NCBI RefSeq assembly: GCF_047246645.1
Contig: NZ_JBFOKR010000010.1
Coordinates: 1-64,000, forward strand
Reading direction: 5' to 3'
DNA from: Ferdinandcohnia sp047246645
GTDB lineage: Bacteria; Bacillota; Bacilli; Bacillales; Bacillaceae_L
DNA length: 64,000 bases
Part shown: positions 14,969 through 24,070 of the stretch, one piece after another
Layout: the number at the start of each line of letters is the position of its first letter
How positions within the stretch are numbered: the first letter of the stretch is position 1
Position numbers and translations under genes: made by a program
Notes under the pieces: model-generated
Databases searched by the model: none
Seen by the model: the letters and a program-made list of their open reading frames with translations, nothing else
Told to the model about the DNA's origin: nothing

Positions 14969-16861
14969 TTGGATCTTCTATCTATTAAAGACCCTACATT
15001 CCTTAAAAATATGTCAATTGATGAATTAAACGAACTGAGTAGTGAAATTCGTCAATTTCTAATTGAAAAGCTATCCAAGACAGGTGGTCATATTGGACCA
15101 AATCTTGGTGTTGTTGAATTAACGATTGCATTGCATAAAGAATTTGATAGTCCAAAGGATAAATTCCTTTGGGACGTAGGACATCAGTCATATGTACATA
15201 AAATATTGACTGGGCGTGCTTGTGATTTCGATACACTACGACAATATAAAGGGTTATGCGGATTCCCGAAACGAATTGAAAGTGACCATGACGTTTGGGA
15301 AACAGGTCATAGCTCTACTAGTTTATCTGCTGCAATGGGCATGGCTGCAGCTCGAGATATAAAAGGTACAAAAGAGTTCGTAGTTCCCATTATAGGTGAT
15401 GGTGCGCTTACAGGTGGTATGGCGCTTGAAGCATTAAATCATATTGGTCATGAACGTAAGGACATGATTGTTATTCTAAATGATAACGAAATGTCTATTG
15501 CGCCAAATGTGGGAGCGCTCCACAATGTACTAGCAAGGCTAAGAACAGCAGGTAAGTATAATTGGGTTAAGGATGAATTAGAGTATTTATTAAAGAAAAT
15601 TCCAGCAGTTGGTGGAAAACTTGCTTCTACTGCTGAGCGAATTAAAGATAGCTTAAAATATTTGCTTGTGTCAGGTGTGTTTTTTGAAGAGCTTGGTTTT
15701 ACTTACCTAGGTCCTATTGACGGCCATGATTTTGAATGTCTTTTTGAAACGCTTCAGTATGCAAAAAAGACTAAGGGACCAGTATTAGTTCATGTTATTA
15801 CGAAAAAGGGTAAAGGATATACTCCTGCCGAATCCGATAAGATCGGTACGTGGCATGGAACAGGCCCTTATAAAATTGAAACGGGTGACTTTGTCAAACC
15901 TGAAAATGCTCCACCTGCATGGAGTGCGGTAATTAGTGAGACTGTTCGCAAATTAGCAAGAACAGATAACCGCATTGTCGCAATAACTCCCGCAATGCCA
16001 GTAGGTTCAAAGCTAGAGGGCTTTGCGAAAGAATTCCCAGAAAGAATGTTTGATGTGGGAATTGCTGAACAACATGCCACTACTATGGCTGCAGGTTTAG
16101 CAACTCAAGATATGAAACCATTTTTAGCGATATACTCTACCTTCTTACAACGTGCATATGACCAGGTAGTACATGATATTTGTCGTCAAAACCTAAACGT
16201 CTTCCTAGGAATTGATCGCTCAGGTTTAGTTGGTGCTGATGGTGAAACTCACCAAGGTATTTATGATATTGCTTTCTTACGTCACATCCCTAACATGGTT
16301 ATTATGATGCCAAAGGATGAAAATGAAGGCCAACACATGGTGAATACTGCAATTAAATATGATGATGGCCCGATTGCGTTGCGTTATGCTCGTGGAAACG
16401 GTCTTGGTGTAAAAATGGATGAAGAACTAGAGGTAATTCCTATTGGGTCATGGGAAGTGTTAAGACAAGGCTCAGATGCAGTAATCTTAACATTCGGTAC
16501 AACAATACCAATGGCGTTAGAAGCCGCTGAACGACTTGAAAAAGAAGATATTTCGGTACGTGTCGTTAATGCACGTTTCATAAAGCCACTTGATAATGAT
16601 ATGATGCACCAAATCTTAGGAACGAAAGCACCAATTTTAACAATAGAAGAATCTGTGTTACAAGGTGGATTTGGTAGTGCTGTTTTAGAATTTGCTCATG
16701 ATCATGGATATCAGGATGCGATAATTGATCGTGTTGGGATACCTGATGAATTTATTGAACATGGAAGTGTAGATCAGCTTCTAGAAGAGATAGGTATGAC
16801 TACCGAACATATTGTAGAACGTATTCATAATTTAGCTCCAAGAAAGCAGAAGAGAGTATAG
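14969..16861 (+). CDS. dxs: 1-deoxy-D-xylulose-5-phosphate synthase
   Basis: Thiamine-diphosphate enzyme that condenses pyruvate and glyceraldehyde-3-phosphate in the first step of the MEP isoprenoid pathway; about 630 residues. The ThDP region GDGALTGGMALEALNHIG and NDNEMSI lie near residues 150-180; the transketolase-type middle domain has GIAEQHA and the IDRSGLVGADGETHQG stretch. TTG 14969 (MDLLSIKDPTFLKN) matches the usual N-terminus; GTG 14960 (three residues longer) is the alternative. The upstream GTGAGTG binding site is weak. tlyA starts two bases after the stop. Confidence 0.94.
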   Translation: MDLLSIKDPTFLKNMSIDELNELSSEIRQFLIEKLSKTGGHIGPNLGVVELTIALHKEFDSPKDKFLWDVGHQSYVHKILTGRACDFDTLRQYKGLCGFPKRIESDHDVWETGHSSTSLSAAMGMAAARDIKGTKEFVVPIIGDGALTGGMALEALNHIGHERKDMIVILNDNEMSIAPNVGALHNVLARLRTAGKYNWVKDELEYLLKKIPAVGGKLASTAERIKDSLKYLLVSGVFFEELGFTYLGPIDGHDFECLFETLQYAKKTKGPVLVHVITKKGKGYTPAESDKIGTWHGTGPYKIETGDFVKPENAPPAWSAVISETVRKLARTDNRIVAITPAMPVGSKLEGFAKEFPERMFDVGIAEQHATTMAAGLATQDMKPFLAIYSTFLQRAYDQVVHDICRQNLNVFLGIDRSGLVGADGETHQGIYDIAFLRHIPNMVIMMPKDENEGQHMVNTAIKYDDGPIALRYARGNGLGVKMDEELEVIPIGSWEVLRQGSDAVILTFGTTIPMALEAAERLEKEDISVRVVNARFIKPLDNDMMHQILGTKAPILTIEESVLQGGFGSAVLEFAHDHGYQDAIIDRVGIPDEFIEHGSVDQLLEEIGMTTEHIVERIHNLAPRKQKRV

Positions 16862-16863
16862 CA

Positions 16864-17691
16864 ATGGGAACTAAAAAAGAAAGACTAGATGTGTTATTAG
16901 TTGAGCGTGGCTTAATCGAGACAAGAGAAAAGGCAAAACGTTCGATAATGGCTGGTCTTGTCTATACAAATGAACAGCGATTAGACAAGCCCGGTGAAAA
17001 AGTGGAAATTGATATACCCTTAAAAATAAAAGGGAATGTGATTCCATATGTTAGTCGTGGCGGATTGAAACTTGAAAAAGCCTTAAAGGAATTTGACCTC
17101 GATATCAAAGATAAAATTATGATTGATGTGGGTTCTTCTACTGGAGGATTTACCGATTGTGCGTTGCAGAATGGTGTTAAATTATCGTATGCGCTTGATG
17201 TGGGATACAACCAACTTGCTTGGAAGCTTCGACAAGACGAGCGAGTTGTCGTCATGGAACGAACGAACTTTAGGTATGTAACACCTTCCGATTTACAATC
17301 GGGTTTACCGGAATTTGCAACAATCGATGTTTCCTTTATCTCGCTAAGGTTAATTCTGCCTGTATTAAAAACCTTACTTGTTGCAAATAGTGATGTAGTT
17401 GCTCTTGTAAAGCCTCAATTTGAGGCTGGGAAAGACCAAGTAGGGAAAAAAGGGATTGTCAGAGAACCCAAAATCCATGAACAGGTGCTTACTACTATTA
17501 TAGAGTTCTCATTAAAAGAGGGATATGATTGTATTAATCTTTCGTACTCTCCGATAACTGGAGGAGAAGGGAATATTGAATTTTTACTTCACCTGCGGTG
17601 GAATGGTCCTGTCGACCAAGGTGAAAATAACCTACCGACAACACCGATTGAGATCGTAGAAATTGCTCATTCTGATTTAAAAGCAAATTGA
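16864..17691 (+). CDS. tlyA: TlyA family RNA methyltransferase (YqxC)
   Basis: A 275-residue protein with an N-terminal S4 RNA-binding domain (RLDVLLVERGLIETREKAKR, residues 7-26) and an FtsJ-like S-adenosylmethionine methyltransferase domain (DVGSSTGGFTDCAL, near residues 88-101). TlyA proteins 2'-O-methylate rRNA in mycobacteria; in Bacillus the role is less clear. It is tightly coupled to dxs and followed by a terminator, before ahrC. Confidence 0.92.
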   Translation: MGTKKERLDVLLVERGLIETREKAKRSIMAGLVYTNEQRLDKPGEKVEIDIPLKIKGNVIPYVSRGGLKLEKALKEFDLDIKDKIMIDVGSSTGGFTDCALQNGVKLSYALDVGYNQLAWKLRQDERVVVMERTNFRYVTPSDLQSGLPEFATIDVSFISLRLILPVLKTLLVANSDVVALVKPQFEAGKDQVGKKGIVREPKIHEQVLTTIIEFSLKEGYDCINLSYSPITGGEGNIEFLLHLRWNGPVDQGENNLPTTPIEIVEIAHSDLKAN

Positions 17692-17703
17692 ATACTTTTT
17701 TAA

Positions 17704-17736
17704 AACTCGGCTTGCTACACATTGCCGAGTTTTTTA
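17704..17736 (+). terminator. Terminator after tlyA
   Basis: AACTCGGC (17704-17711) pairs with GCCGAGTT (17724-17731) across a 12-base loop and is followed by TTTTT. Confidence 0.88.
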
Positions 17737-17860
17737 ATGTTCCGTATTGTAAACTTACAAAATATCTAAAAAAAATGTACAATAATGTCAGAATCGGCTA
17801 ACATAGGATGTAACTACTATAGATAAAAAATCTTTAGATTTATAAAGAGAGGGTGTCATT

Positions 17861-18310
17861 ATGAATAAGGGGCAAAGACACATAAAAATAAGAGAAATTA
17901 TTACAAGCAATGATATCGAAACTCAGGATGAGATTGTTGATATTTTAAAAAGTGAAGGATATAACATAACACAAGCAACAGTATCAAGAGATATAAAAGA
18001 ATTACATTTAGTTAAAGTTCCAATGATGGATGGACGTTATAAGTATAGCCTCCCTGCAGACCAACGTTTCAACCCCCTTCAAAAACTTAAACGCTCACTA
18101 ATGGATGCTTTCGTAAAAATCGATTCGGCAGGACATATGCTTGTTATGAAAACTCTACCTGGTAATGCAAATGCGATTGGTGCATTAATTGATCACCTTG
18201 ATTGGGATGAAATCTTAGGAACGATTTGTGGGGATGATACAATCTTAATCATTTGTAAAACTCCAGAAGAAACAGAGACTGTTTCTCAAAGATTCTTGGA
18301 TATGTTATAA
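17861..18310 (+). CDS. ahrC: Arginine repressor/activator AhrC (ArgR)
   Basis: A 149-residue hexameric regulator that uses arginine as co-effector to repress arginine synthesis and activate catabolism. The N-terminal winged helix-turn-helix (KGQRHIKIREIITSNDIETQ to ITQATVSRDIKELHLVKVP, residues 2-62) is followed by the oligomerisation and arginine-binding domain (GTICGDDTILIIC, near 125-137). ATG 17861 follows AGAGAGGG. An ARG-box-like palindrome lies upstream of artPQR in this same window (41392-41405), a likely target. Confidence 0.96.
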   Translation: MNKGQRHIKIREIITSNDIETQDEIVDILKSEGYNITQATVSRDIKELHLVKVPMMDGRYKYSLPADQRFNPLQKLKRSLMDAFVKIDSAGHMLVMKTLPGNANAIGALIDHLDWDEILGTICGDDTILIICKTPEETETVSQRFLDML

Positions 18311-18320
18311 AGAGAAACTT

Positions 18321-18502
18321 CAATCAGTGGGGGCTTTGTTCATCTCCCACTGATTGTTAGTCACGCAAAGCCTGATTGATTTTTCTAAGGGCCAAAGACC
18401 TAAGAAAAACCTTATTTCACCAATCGGGGTGTTAGCGTCCGTTATCTCCACCTATACGTCTTCGTTTCACATCACGTTCCTGCAGTTGGGGTCTTACGGA
18501 CG
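18321..18502 (+). other. Structured intergenic region upstream of recN
   Basis: The gap between ahrC and recN is rich in pairings. CAATCAGTGGG (18321-18331) pairs with CCCACTGATTG (18346-18356). Alternatively CAATCA plus GGCTTTG (18321-18338) pairs with CAAAGCCTGATTG (18366-18378); the two pairings exclude each other. TTTTTCTAAGG (18380-18390) pairs with CCTAAGAAAAA (18399-18409), one mismatch. CGTCCGT (18436-18442) pairs with ACGGACG (18496-18502). No known riboswitch was recognised. It may be a repeat element or a cis-acting RNA. Confidence 0.5.
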
Positions 18503-18545
18503 ATATACAAGGATAAAACGAGCTAAGTGCTAAGGAGGTTTACCA

Positions 18546-20279
18546 TTGTTAGCAGAGCTATCTATAAAAAACTTTGCAATTATTGAAAATTTATCTATTT
18601 CATTTGAAAAAGGCTTAACTGTTCTAACAGGTGAGACAGGTGCCGGGAAGTCCATTATTATTGATGCAGTACACTTGTTAGTAGGTGGAAGAGGGTCAGC
18701 CGAGTTTGTAAGATATGGTGAAGAACGTGCTGAGATTGAAGGTCTTTTTCTTATTGATGATGACAATCATCCCTGTCATGCAAAGGCAGCAGAATTTGGT
18801 ATAGAAGTAACGGAAGGTATGGTAGTCCTTAGAAGAGATATATCAAGAAGTGGAAAGAGTGTATGCAGAGTCAATGGCAAACTTGTCACAATTGCGATTC
18901 TTAGAGAAATTGGAAGAACGCTAATTGATATACATGGCCAACATGAACATCAAGATTTAATGAATCAAGACCGACACTTACATATGTTAGATCAATATGG
19001 CGGAAAAACAATTGAACGATCTCTTAACGAATACCAGGATGTATATCGAAATTATGTGAATGTAAGGCAAAGATTGAAGAAGTTTAATGAGAATGAGCAA
19101 GAAATGGCTCACCGTCTTGATTTAATCCAATTTCAACTCAATGAAATTGGAAATGCAGATTTAAAGCCTAGTGAGGATATTGAACTTCTTGAGGAAAGAA
19201 AAAAGATATCTAATTATGAGAAGGTATTTAAAGGACTACAAAATAGTTATAATGCTTTGTATGGAGATCAGCGGGGCCTCGATTGGGTTGGTCTCGCTAT
19301 GAACCATATCGAGGATATAGCCGATATTGATAAGGAATTAAAAGAGATACACGAGACAATCTCTAATAGCTTCTATCAATTAGAAGAGATAACATACCGT
19401 TTGCGCGATCAGCTTGATGAACTGGAATATGACCCGGACAGGTTAGATTTTATTGAAAGTAGACTAAACGAAATTACCCAACTAAAAAGGAAATATGGAC
19501 AATCCGTTGAGGAAATTCTTGAATATGCCGCAAAAATCGAGGATGAAATCGACACAATTCAAAATAGAGAACAGCATATAGACCACCTAAGAGAAGAGTT
19601 ACAATCTGTTTTGGAGGATATAAAGCTTGAGGCAGAGAATATTTCAGTTCTTCGGAAACAATTAGCGAAGGAACTGATTGAAAAAATTGGTCAAGAACTT
19701 AAGGATCTTTATATGGAAAAGGCAAAGTTCGATATCGTCTTTTTTTCAAAAAATGAAGCGGAGCAAAAATTCACTTCAACTGGTATTGATGATATTGAAT
19801 TTTATATATCGACAAATCCAGGTGAACCGTTAAAACCATTAGCAAAGATTGCTTCTGGTGGAGAACTCTCTCGAATAATGTTAGCGATTAAGAGTATTTT
19901 TTCTAAACACCAGGGTATTACGTCAATTATTTTTGATGAAGTGGATACAGGTGTCAGTGGTCGGGTTGCTCAAGCTATCGCGGAGAAGATTTATGGAGTA
20001 TCCGTTGGCTCACAGGTTCTTTGTATATCACATTTACCACAGGTGGCTGCTATGGCTGATACACATCTGTTTATTGCTAAGGAAACTGTTCAAGGAAGAA
20101 CAACCACATCCGTAAAAGCCTTAAATAACCAAGATAAAATCAAAGAAATAAGCAGAATGATTTCAGGCGTGGAAATAACAGACCTTACAAAAGAGCATGC
20201 AAAAGAATTATTAAAATTAGCAGATGATAGTAAAAAAAGCCGACAATTTGGAAATACTAAATATACACATAAAATATAA
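18546..20279 (+). CDS. recN: DNA repair protein RecN
   Basis: A 577-residue SMC-like ATPase recruited early to double-strand breaks. Walker A GETGAGKS at residues 29-36, a long coiled-coil hairpin (about 160-390), and the C-terminal signature SGGELSRIMLAIK with Walker B SIIFDEVDTGVSG (near 435-475). TTG 18546 is used, with a strong AAGGAGG at 18532-18538; B. subtilis RecN also begins MLAELSIKNFAI. No clear LexA box was seen upstream. Confidence 0.96.
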   Translation: MLAELSIKNFAIIENLSISFEKGLTVLTGETGAGKSIIIDAVHLLVGGRGSAEFVRYGEERAEIEGLFLIDDDNHPCHAKAAEFGIEVTEGMVVLRRDISRSGKSVCRVNGKLVTIAILREIGRTLIDIHGQHEHQDLMNQDRHLHMLDQYGGKTIERSLNEYQDVYRNYVNVRQRLKKFNENEQEMAHRLDLIQFQLNEIGNADLKPSEDIELLEERKKISNYEKVFKGLQNSYNALYGDQRGLDWVGLAMNHIEDIADIDKELKEIHETISNSFYQLEEITYRLRDQLDELEYDPDRLDFIESRLNEITQLKRKYGQSVEEILEYAAKIEDEIDTIQNREQHIDHLREELQSVLEDIKLEAENISVLRKQLAKELIEKIGQELKDLYMEKAKFDIVFFSKNEAEQKFTSTGIDDIEFYISTNPGEPLKPLAKIASGGELSRIMLAIKSIFSKHQGITSIIFDEVDTGVSGRVAQAIAEKIYGVSVGSQVLCISHLPQVAAMADTHLFIAKETVQGRTTTSVKALNNQDKIKEISRMISGVEITDLTKEHAKELLKLADDSKKSRQFGNTKYTHKI

Positions 20280-20365
20280 GTTATTATGTTAAACAAATCG
20301 TTAATGAGTGTATAACTGTCTGTATATATACTTTATACAATAAATTAAAATTTAAAATTTGTAAT

Positions 20366-20390
20366 GCTATCCAAATTGGGTAGCTTTTTT
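20366..20390 (+). terminator. Terminator after recN
   Basis: GCTATCC (20366-20372) pairs with GGGTAGC (20378-20384), one G-T pair, followed by TTTTTT. Confidence 0.82.
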
Positions 20391-20490
20391 AATCTCTTTA
20401 CAGTTATAAATGTTACCGAGAAAGGCCAAATTATAGAATGTAGCCATGAAAATCGGTGGCGTGGGATAGGAGCGAGGAGAGTGAAAAGAA

Positions 20491-21783
20491 GTGAAAATAG
20501 ATAAAATTAGATATATAATGGGAACATTTCTCCTTGTTTCAATAATGGCGTTAGGTTTTTATAAACCTATAAAAGAATATATAGAGATACCAAAAGAGCT
20601 AACCCTTTTTGAAGGTCAAGATTTTTCAGTTCATTCCTCATTACCCGTAACAACTACAGTCGGGAATACAACAAACCCTGCTTTTACAACGGCCGTAAAA
20701 AATCAAGAAATCTCAGTAGCTGCAAAAGAAAGCGGTGAAGGTGAGATGATGGTTGAAATGGCTGGTATTCCTGTGAAAAAAGTTAATGTAAGTGTATTGT
20801 CAGACTTTAGAGTTATACCAGGTGGACAATCAATTGGTGTAAAACTTAATACCCTTGGCGTACTGGTGGTTGGTCATCACCAAATCAATACTGAAGAAGG
20901 CAAAAAATCACCTGGTGAAATTGCTGGAGTTGAAGTTGGAGACATCATTAAAGAAATTAACGGTAAGAAAATCCAAAAGATGAGTGATGTTGGACCATTT
21001 GTACAGGAAGCTGGTAAAAATGGTAAACCACTCGACCTGGTAATCGTGCGAGATAATGAAGATATAAAAACAAAGCTTACGCCTCTCAAAGATAAAAATG
21101 ATCAGGCATATCGTATTGGGTTATATATACGTGACTCAGCAGCAGGAATTGGGACAATGACATTTTACCACCCAGAGTCCAAAAAGTATGGTGCACTCGG
21201 TCACGTAATTTCAGACATGGATACGAAGGAACCAATTGTAGTGTCAGATGGACAAATTGTAAGATCTACTGTTACTTCGATTGAGAAAGGAAGTAATGGA
21301 GACCCTGGTGAAAAATTAGCAAGATTCTCTACTGATAAAGAAATAATCGGTAATATCACGAGAAATAGTCCTTTCGGGATATTTGGTGAACTTAATAAGC
21401 AGGTGAATAACGGTATAATGGATAAGCCGTTACCAATTGCTCTTTCTCATCAAGTGAAGCCAGGTCCTGCTAAAATTCTAACTGTTGTTGAAAATGACAA
21501 GGTTGAGGAATTTGACATTGAAATTGTAAGTGCTGTTCCGCAAAAGATCCCAGCAACAAAAGGGATGGTTGTGAAAATCACTGATAAGCGATTGTTAGAA
21601 AAGACAGGTGGAATTGTGCAAGGTATGAGTGGAAGTCCAATTATTCAAGATGGAAAATTAATTGGAGCAGTAACTCATGTATTTGTAAATGACCCAACAA
21701 GCGGATATGGTGTTCATATTGAATGGATGTTAAGTGAAGCGGGTATTGATATCTATAAAAAGGAACGAAAAAAGGCGAGCTAA
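20491..21783 (+). CDS. spoIVB: SpoIVB serine peptidase
   Basis: A 430-residue S55-family protease secreted from the forespore; it cleaves SpoIVFA, releasing SpoIVFB to activate sigma-K in the mother cell. It has an N-terminal membrane anchor (about residues 7-26), a PDZ domain (near 110-195, with VEVGDIIKEINGKKI), and the peptidase domain with ALGHVISDMD (catalytic His) and GMSGSPIIQ (Ser380). GTG 20491 has GGAGAG about ten bases upstream. Its stop codon lies in the terminator stem. Located directly before spo0A, as in all Bacillus. Confidence 0.96.
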   Translation: MKIDKIRYIMGTFLLVSIMALGFYKPIKEYIEIPKELTLFEGQDFSVHSSLPVTTTVGNTTNPAFTTAVKNQEISVAAKESGEGEMMVEMAGIPVKKVNVSVLSDFRVIPGGQSIGVKLNTLGVLVVGHHQINTEEGKKSPGEIAGVEVGDIIKEINGKKIQKMSDVGPFVQEAGKNGKPLDLVIVRDNEDIKTKLTPLKDKNDQAYRIGLYIRDSAAGIGTMTFYHPESKKYGALGHVISDMDTKEPIVVSDGQIVRSTVTSIEKGSNGDPGEKLARFSTDKEIIGNITRNSPFGIFGELNKQVNNGIMDKPLPIALSHQVKPGPAKILTVVENDKVEEFDIEIVSAVPQKIPATKGMVVKITDKRLLEKTGGIVQGMSGSPIIQDGKLIGAVTHVFVNDPTSGYGVHIEWMLSEAGIDIYKKERKKAS

Positions 21784-21798
21784 CCAGCTCGTCTTTTT
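21769..21798 (+). terminator. Terminator after spoIVB
   Basis: AAAAAGGCGAGCT (ending 21781) pairs with AGCTCGTCTTTTTT (21785-21798); the stem begins in the last codons of spoIVB. Confidence 0.82.
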
Positions 21799-21914
21799 TC
21801 GGCAATTCATTGAATTTATATCAAGAAATTTACTAAAGAACTTCAAAAATCACGTAATTGATATCGTAAATTAAAAAGGAAAGAGATATAATAAAATGTA
21901 TCAAATAAAGATTT

Positions 21915-22054
21915 TTCGACAAAATTGATTCTTTAGCTATGTGTGTTGGCGTTTTTAGTCGAAATTTTTATTATAATGGAGAATAATTTATTTTTCAATA
22001 AAATTTTCCTATTTTTTTAAAAAATAAAAGGATTTCTTATTGCATTGTCGAATT
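21915..22054 (+). promoter_or_regulatory. spo0A control region: 0A boxes, sigma-H and sigma-A promoters
   Basis: Three 0A-box-like heptamers: TTCGACAA (21915-21922, reverse), AGTCGAAA (21957-21964) and TTGTCGAA (22045-22052). A sigma-H promoter fits AAAGGATTT (about 22026-22034) with CGAAT (22049-22053), the last 0A box overlapping its -10, as at the B. subtilis Ps promoter. A TATAAT at 21972-21977 could be the -10 of the vegetative sigma-A promoter; its -35 is unclear and an 0A box lies just upstream, fitting Spo0A~P repression. The rest of 21800-22116 shows nothing else. Confidence 0.72.
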
Positions 22055-22116
22055 CTTTCTTTAGAATATAAGATATATACAAATTATTCTGGATTTAGCT
22101 TTGAGGAGGAAACAGA

Positions 22117-22905
22117 GTGAAAAAGATAAAAGTATGTGTTGTGGATGACAACAGAGAGTTAGTAAACTTACTGGATGAATATTTATCAAGTCAAGATGAC
22201 ATCGAAGTGTTAGGTGTTGCATATAACGGTCAAGAATGTCTTAACCTTTTACAAGATAAGCAGCCTGACGTTCTCGTTTTAGATATAATAATGCCTCATT
22301 TAGACGGTTTAGCGGTTCTGGAGAAATTACGTGAATCAAATCGAGAAAAACAACCTAATGTTATCATGTTAACAGCGTTTGGCCAGGAAGATGTAACGAA
22401 AAAGGCAGTTGATTTGGGAGCGGCGTACTTTATTTTAAAACCATTTGATATGGAAAACCTAGCTAGTCGTATTCGCCAGGTAAGTGGCAAAGCGCCTCAG
22501 GTATTTAAAAGAGCGAACTCTGCAATCCGTACTCAATCTGAGAATCCTGCGAAAAACTTAGATGCGAGTATTACTAGCATTATTCACGAAATTGGCGTAC
22601 CTGCACATATTAAAGGCTATATGTATTTAAGAGAGGCTATTTCAATGGTTTACAATGATATCGAACTATTAGGATCCATTACCAAGGTTCTATACCCAGA
22701 TATCGCAAAGAAATTTAACACAACTGCAAGCAGAGTAGAACGTGCTATTCGTCATGCGATTGAGGTTGCGTGGAGTCGCGGCAATATCGATTCTATCTCT
22801 AATCTTTTTGGATATACTGTTAGCATGTCAAAGGCTAAGCCTACTAACTCAGAATTCATTGCAATGGTGGCTGATAAGCTCCGTTTAGAGCATAAGGCTT
22901 CTTGA
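22117..22905 (+). CDS. spo0A: Sporulation master response regulator Spo0A
   Basis: A 262-residue response regulator at the end of the phosphorelay. Receiver domain residues 1-125: acidic pocket D10-D11, phosphorylated D56 (VLVLDIIMP), Thr in MLTAFGQ and Lys in ILKPFD. The C-terminal DNA-binding domain (about 150-262) has the recognition helix region TASRVERAIRHAIEVAWSRG and the conserved C-terminus. GTG 22117 follows GAGGAGG. Phosphorylated Spo0A controls sporulation entry and would bind the boxes upstream of its own gene. Confidence 0.98.
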   Translation: MKKIKVCVVDDNRELVNLLDEYLSSQDDIEVLGVAYNGQECLNLLQDKQPDVLVLDIIMPHLDGLAVLEKLRESNREKQPNVIMLTAFGQEDVTKKAVDLGAAYFILKPFDMENLASRIRQVSGKAPQVFKRANSAIRTQSENPAKNLDASITSIIHEIGVPAHIKGYMYLREAISMVYNDIELLGSITKVLYPDIAKKFNTTASRVERAIRHAIEVAWSRGNIDSISNLFGYTVSMSKAKPTNSEFIAMVADKLRLEHKAS

Positions 22906-23011
22906 GAGAGTAAGGAGTAGAGACAGCGTAGTCGATCATTAGGAAGCAAATAAGGTCACTACAACGAGAATGAAACATAAGAATGTACTTATATTATTTT
23001 TTTGATCATAA

Positions 23012-23052
23012 AAAAACACCACTTTTCCTAAAATGGAACAAGTGGTGTTTTT
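23012..23052. terminator. Bidirectional terminator, spo0A / YycC-like gene
   Basis: AAAAACACCACTT (23012-23024) pairs with AAGTGGTGTTTTT (23040-23052). It serves spo0A and the convergent small gene. Confidence 0.9.
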
Positions 23053-23066
23053 GTTTTAGCATGTGT

Positions 23067-23216
23067 TTACTTTTCTTTCTTTTCTGAAGAATTGTCAAGT
23101 TCAATCATTTTTTGAATAAGAATGTGCTGAGGCATATGCATTAGCTGTTCAATTGGCACATTTAACGCTTTGGATAATCTGAGAGCAGTATCTGCCGAAA
23201 TTTGTAACGGTCTCAT
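23067..23216 (-). CDS. Small YycC-like protein, 49 residues
   Basis: A 49-codon gene on the minus strand, beginning MRPLQISADTALRLSKALNV and continuing PIEQLMHMPQHILIQKMIEL, with a Lys/Glu tail. I recognise the PLQIS and LMHMPQHIL motifs of the YycC family (PF14174), of unknown function. ATG at 23216 has AAAGGGGG six bases upstream and the gene is followed by a terminator, so it is a genuine gene. It reads convergently to spo0A and divergently from glpQ. The helix-turn-helix-like spacing (TALRLSKALNVPIEQL) is suggestive only. Confidence 0.8.
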   Translation of the reverse strand: MRPLQISADTALRLSKALNVPIEQLMHMPQHILIQKMIELDNSSEKKEK

Positions 23217-23295
23217 ATGAAACCCCCTTTATTGTATAAGCTAGTAAGTGTTAAACTCAGTAGTAAAAGTATACCAAACAAAGGAGTAAGCGACT

Positions 23296-24018
23296 ATGGA
23301 AACTAAAATATTTGGCCATCGAGGTTCGGCTGGTACTCACCCGGAAAATACAATGATTTCTTTTAAGGAAGCGGCTAGAGTTGGAGCTGACGGCATTGAA
23401 TTAGATGTTCAAATGACAAAAGATGGCGTTCTAGTTGTCATACATGATGAAACAGTCAATCGGACAACAAATGGAAAAGGGTGGGTCAAAGATTTCTTAT
23501 TTAAGGACTTAAAGAAACTAGATGCAAGTCATAAATTTAAAGAGAAGGTTGGTTTCTGTGGAATACCAACACTGGAAGAAGTGTTCGATTGGGTAAGTAC
23601 GCAAAAAATAAAAGTAAATGTTGAGCTTAAAACCGGTCTAGTTCCATATAAAGGGATTGAAGAAAAGACGGTAGATATGATTCGGAATTTTAAACTAGAT
23701 GATAGAATTATACTTTCGAGTTTCAACCACTACAGTATGGTTACATGTAGACAGCTTACAAGTTCTATTGACATTGCAATCTTGTTTATGGAGGGAATAT
23801 ATGAGCCGTGGGTTTATGCGAAGCGTATAGGAGCAAACTCGCTACATCCTTATCATCCTGTAGCGAAGAAAGAAATGATTGAAGAAGCGCAAAAAAACGG
23901 GTTCCCTGTTCGACCATTTACTGTTAATGATGAAAAGAAATTACTTCAATTCGCTGAAAATGGAGTCTCTGCTCTTATAACTGACTTTCCAGAAAGAGCA
24001 GTTCGTTTATTAAAGTAA
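23296..24018 (+). CDS. yqiK: Glycerophosphodiester phosphodiesterase (YqiK)
   Basis: A 240-residue TIM-barrel GDPD enzyme that hydrolyses glycerophosphodiesters to glycerol-3-phosphate and an alcohol. Catalytic signatures: HRGSAGTHPENTM (residues 6-18), ELDVQMTKDGVLVVIHDETV (near 36-55) with both histidines and the metal-binding E-x-D, and NVELKTG. There is no signal peptide, so it is cytoplasmic. ATG 23296 follows AAAGGAG. It sits between spo0A and bkdR as in B. subtilis. Confidence 0.93.
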   Translation: METKIFGHRGSAGTHPENTMISFKEAARVGADGIELDVQMTKDGVLVVIHDETVNRTTNGKGWVKDFLFKDLKKLDASHKFKEKVGFCGIPTLEEVFDWVSTQKIKVNVELKTGLVPYKGIEEKTVDMIRNFKLDDRIILSSFNHYSMVTCRQLTSSIDIAILFMEGIYEPWVYAKRIGANSLHPYHPVAKKEMIEEAQKNGFPVRPFTVNDEKKLLQFAENGVSALITDFPERAVRLLK

Positions 24019-24040
24019 GAAACAATATTGTGAACACACA

Positions 24041-24070
24041 AAAAAAATCCTGCGCATGCAGGATTTTTTA
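24041..24070. terminator. Bidirectional terminator, yqiK / yqzF
   Basis: The palindrome TCCTGCGCATGCAGGA (24048-24063) is flanked by seven A and six T bases. Confidence 0.9.
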
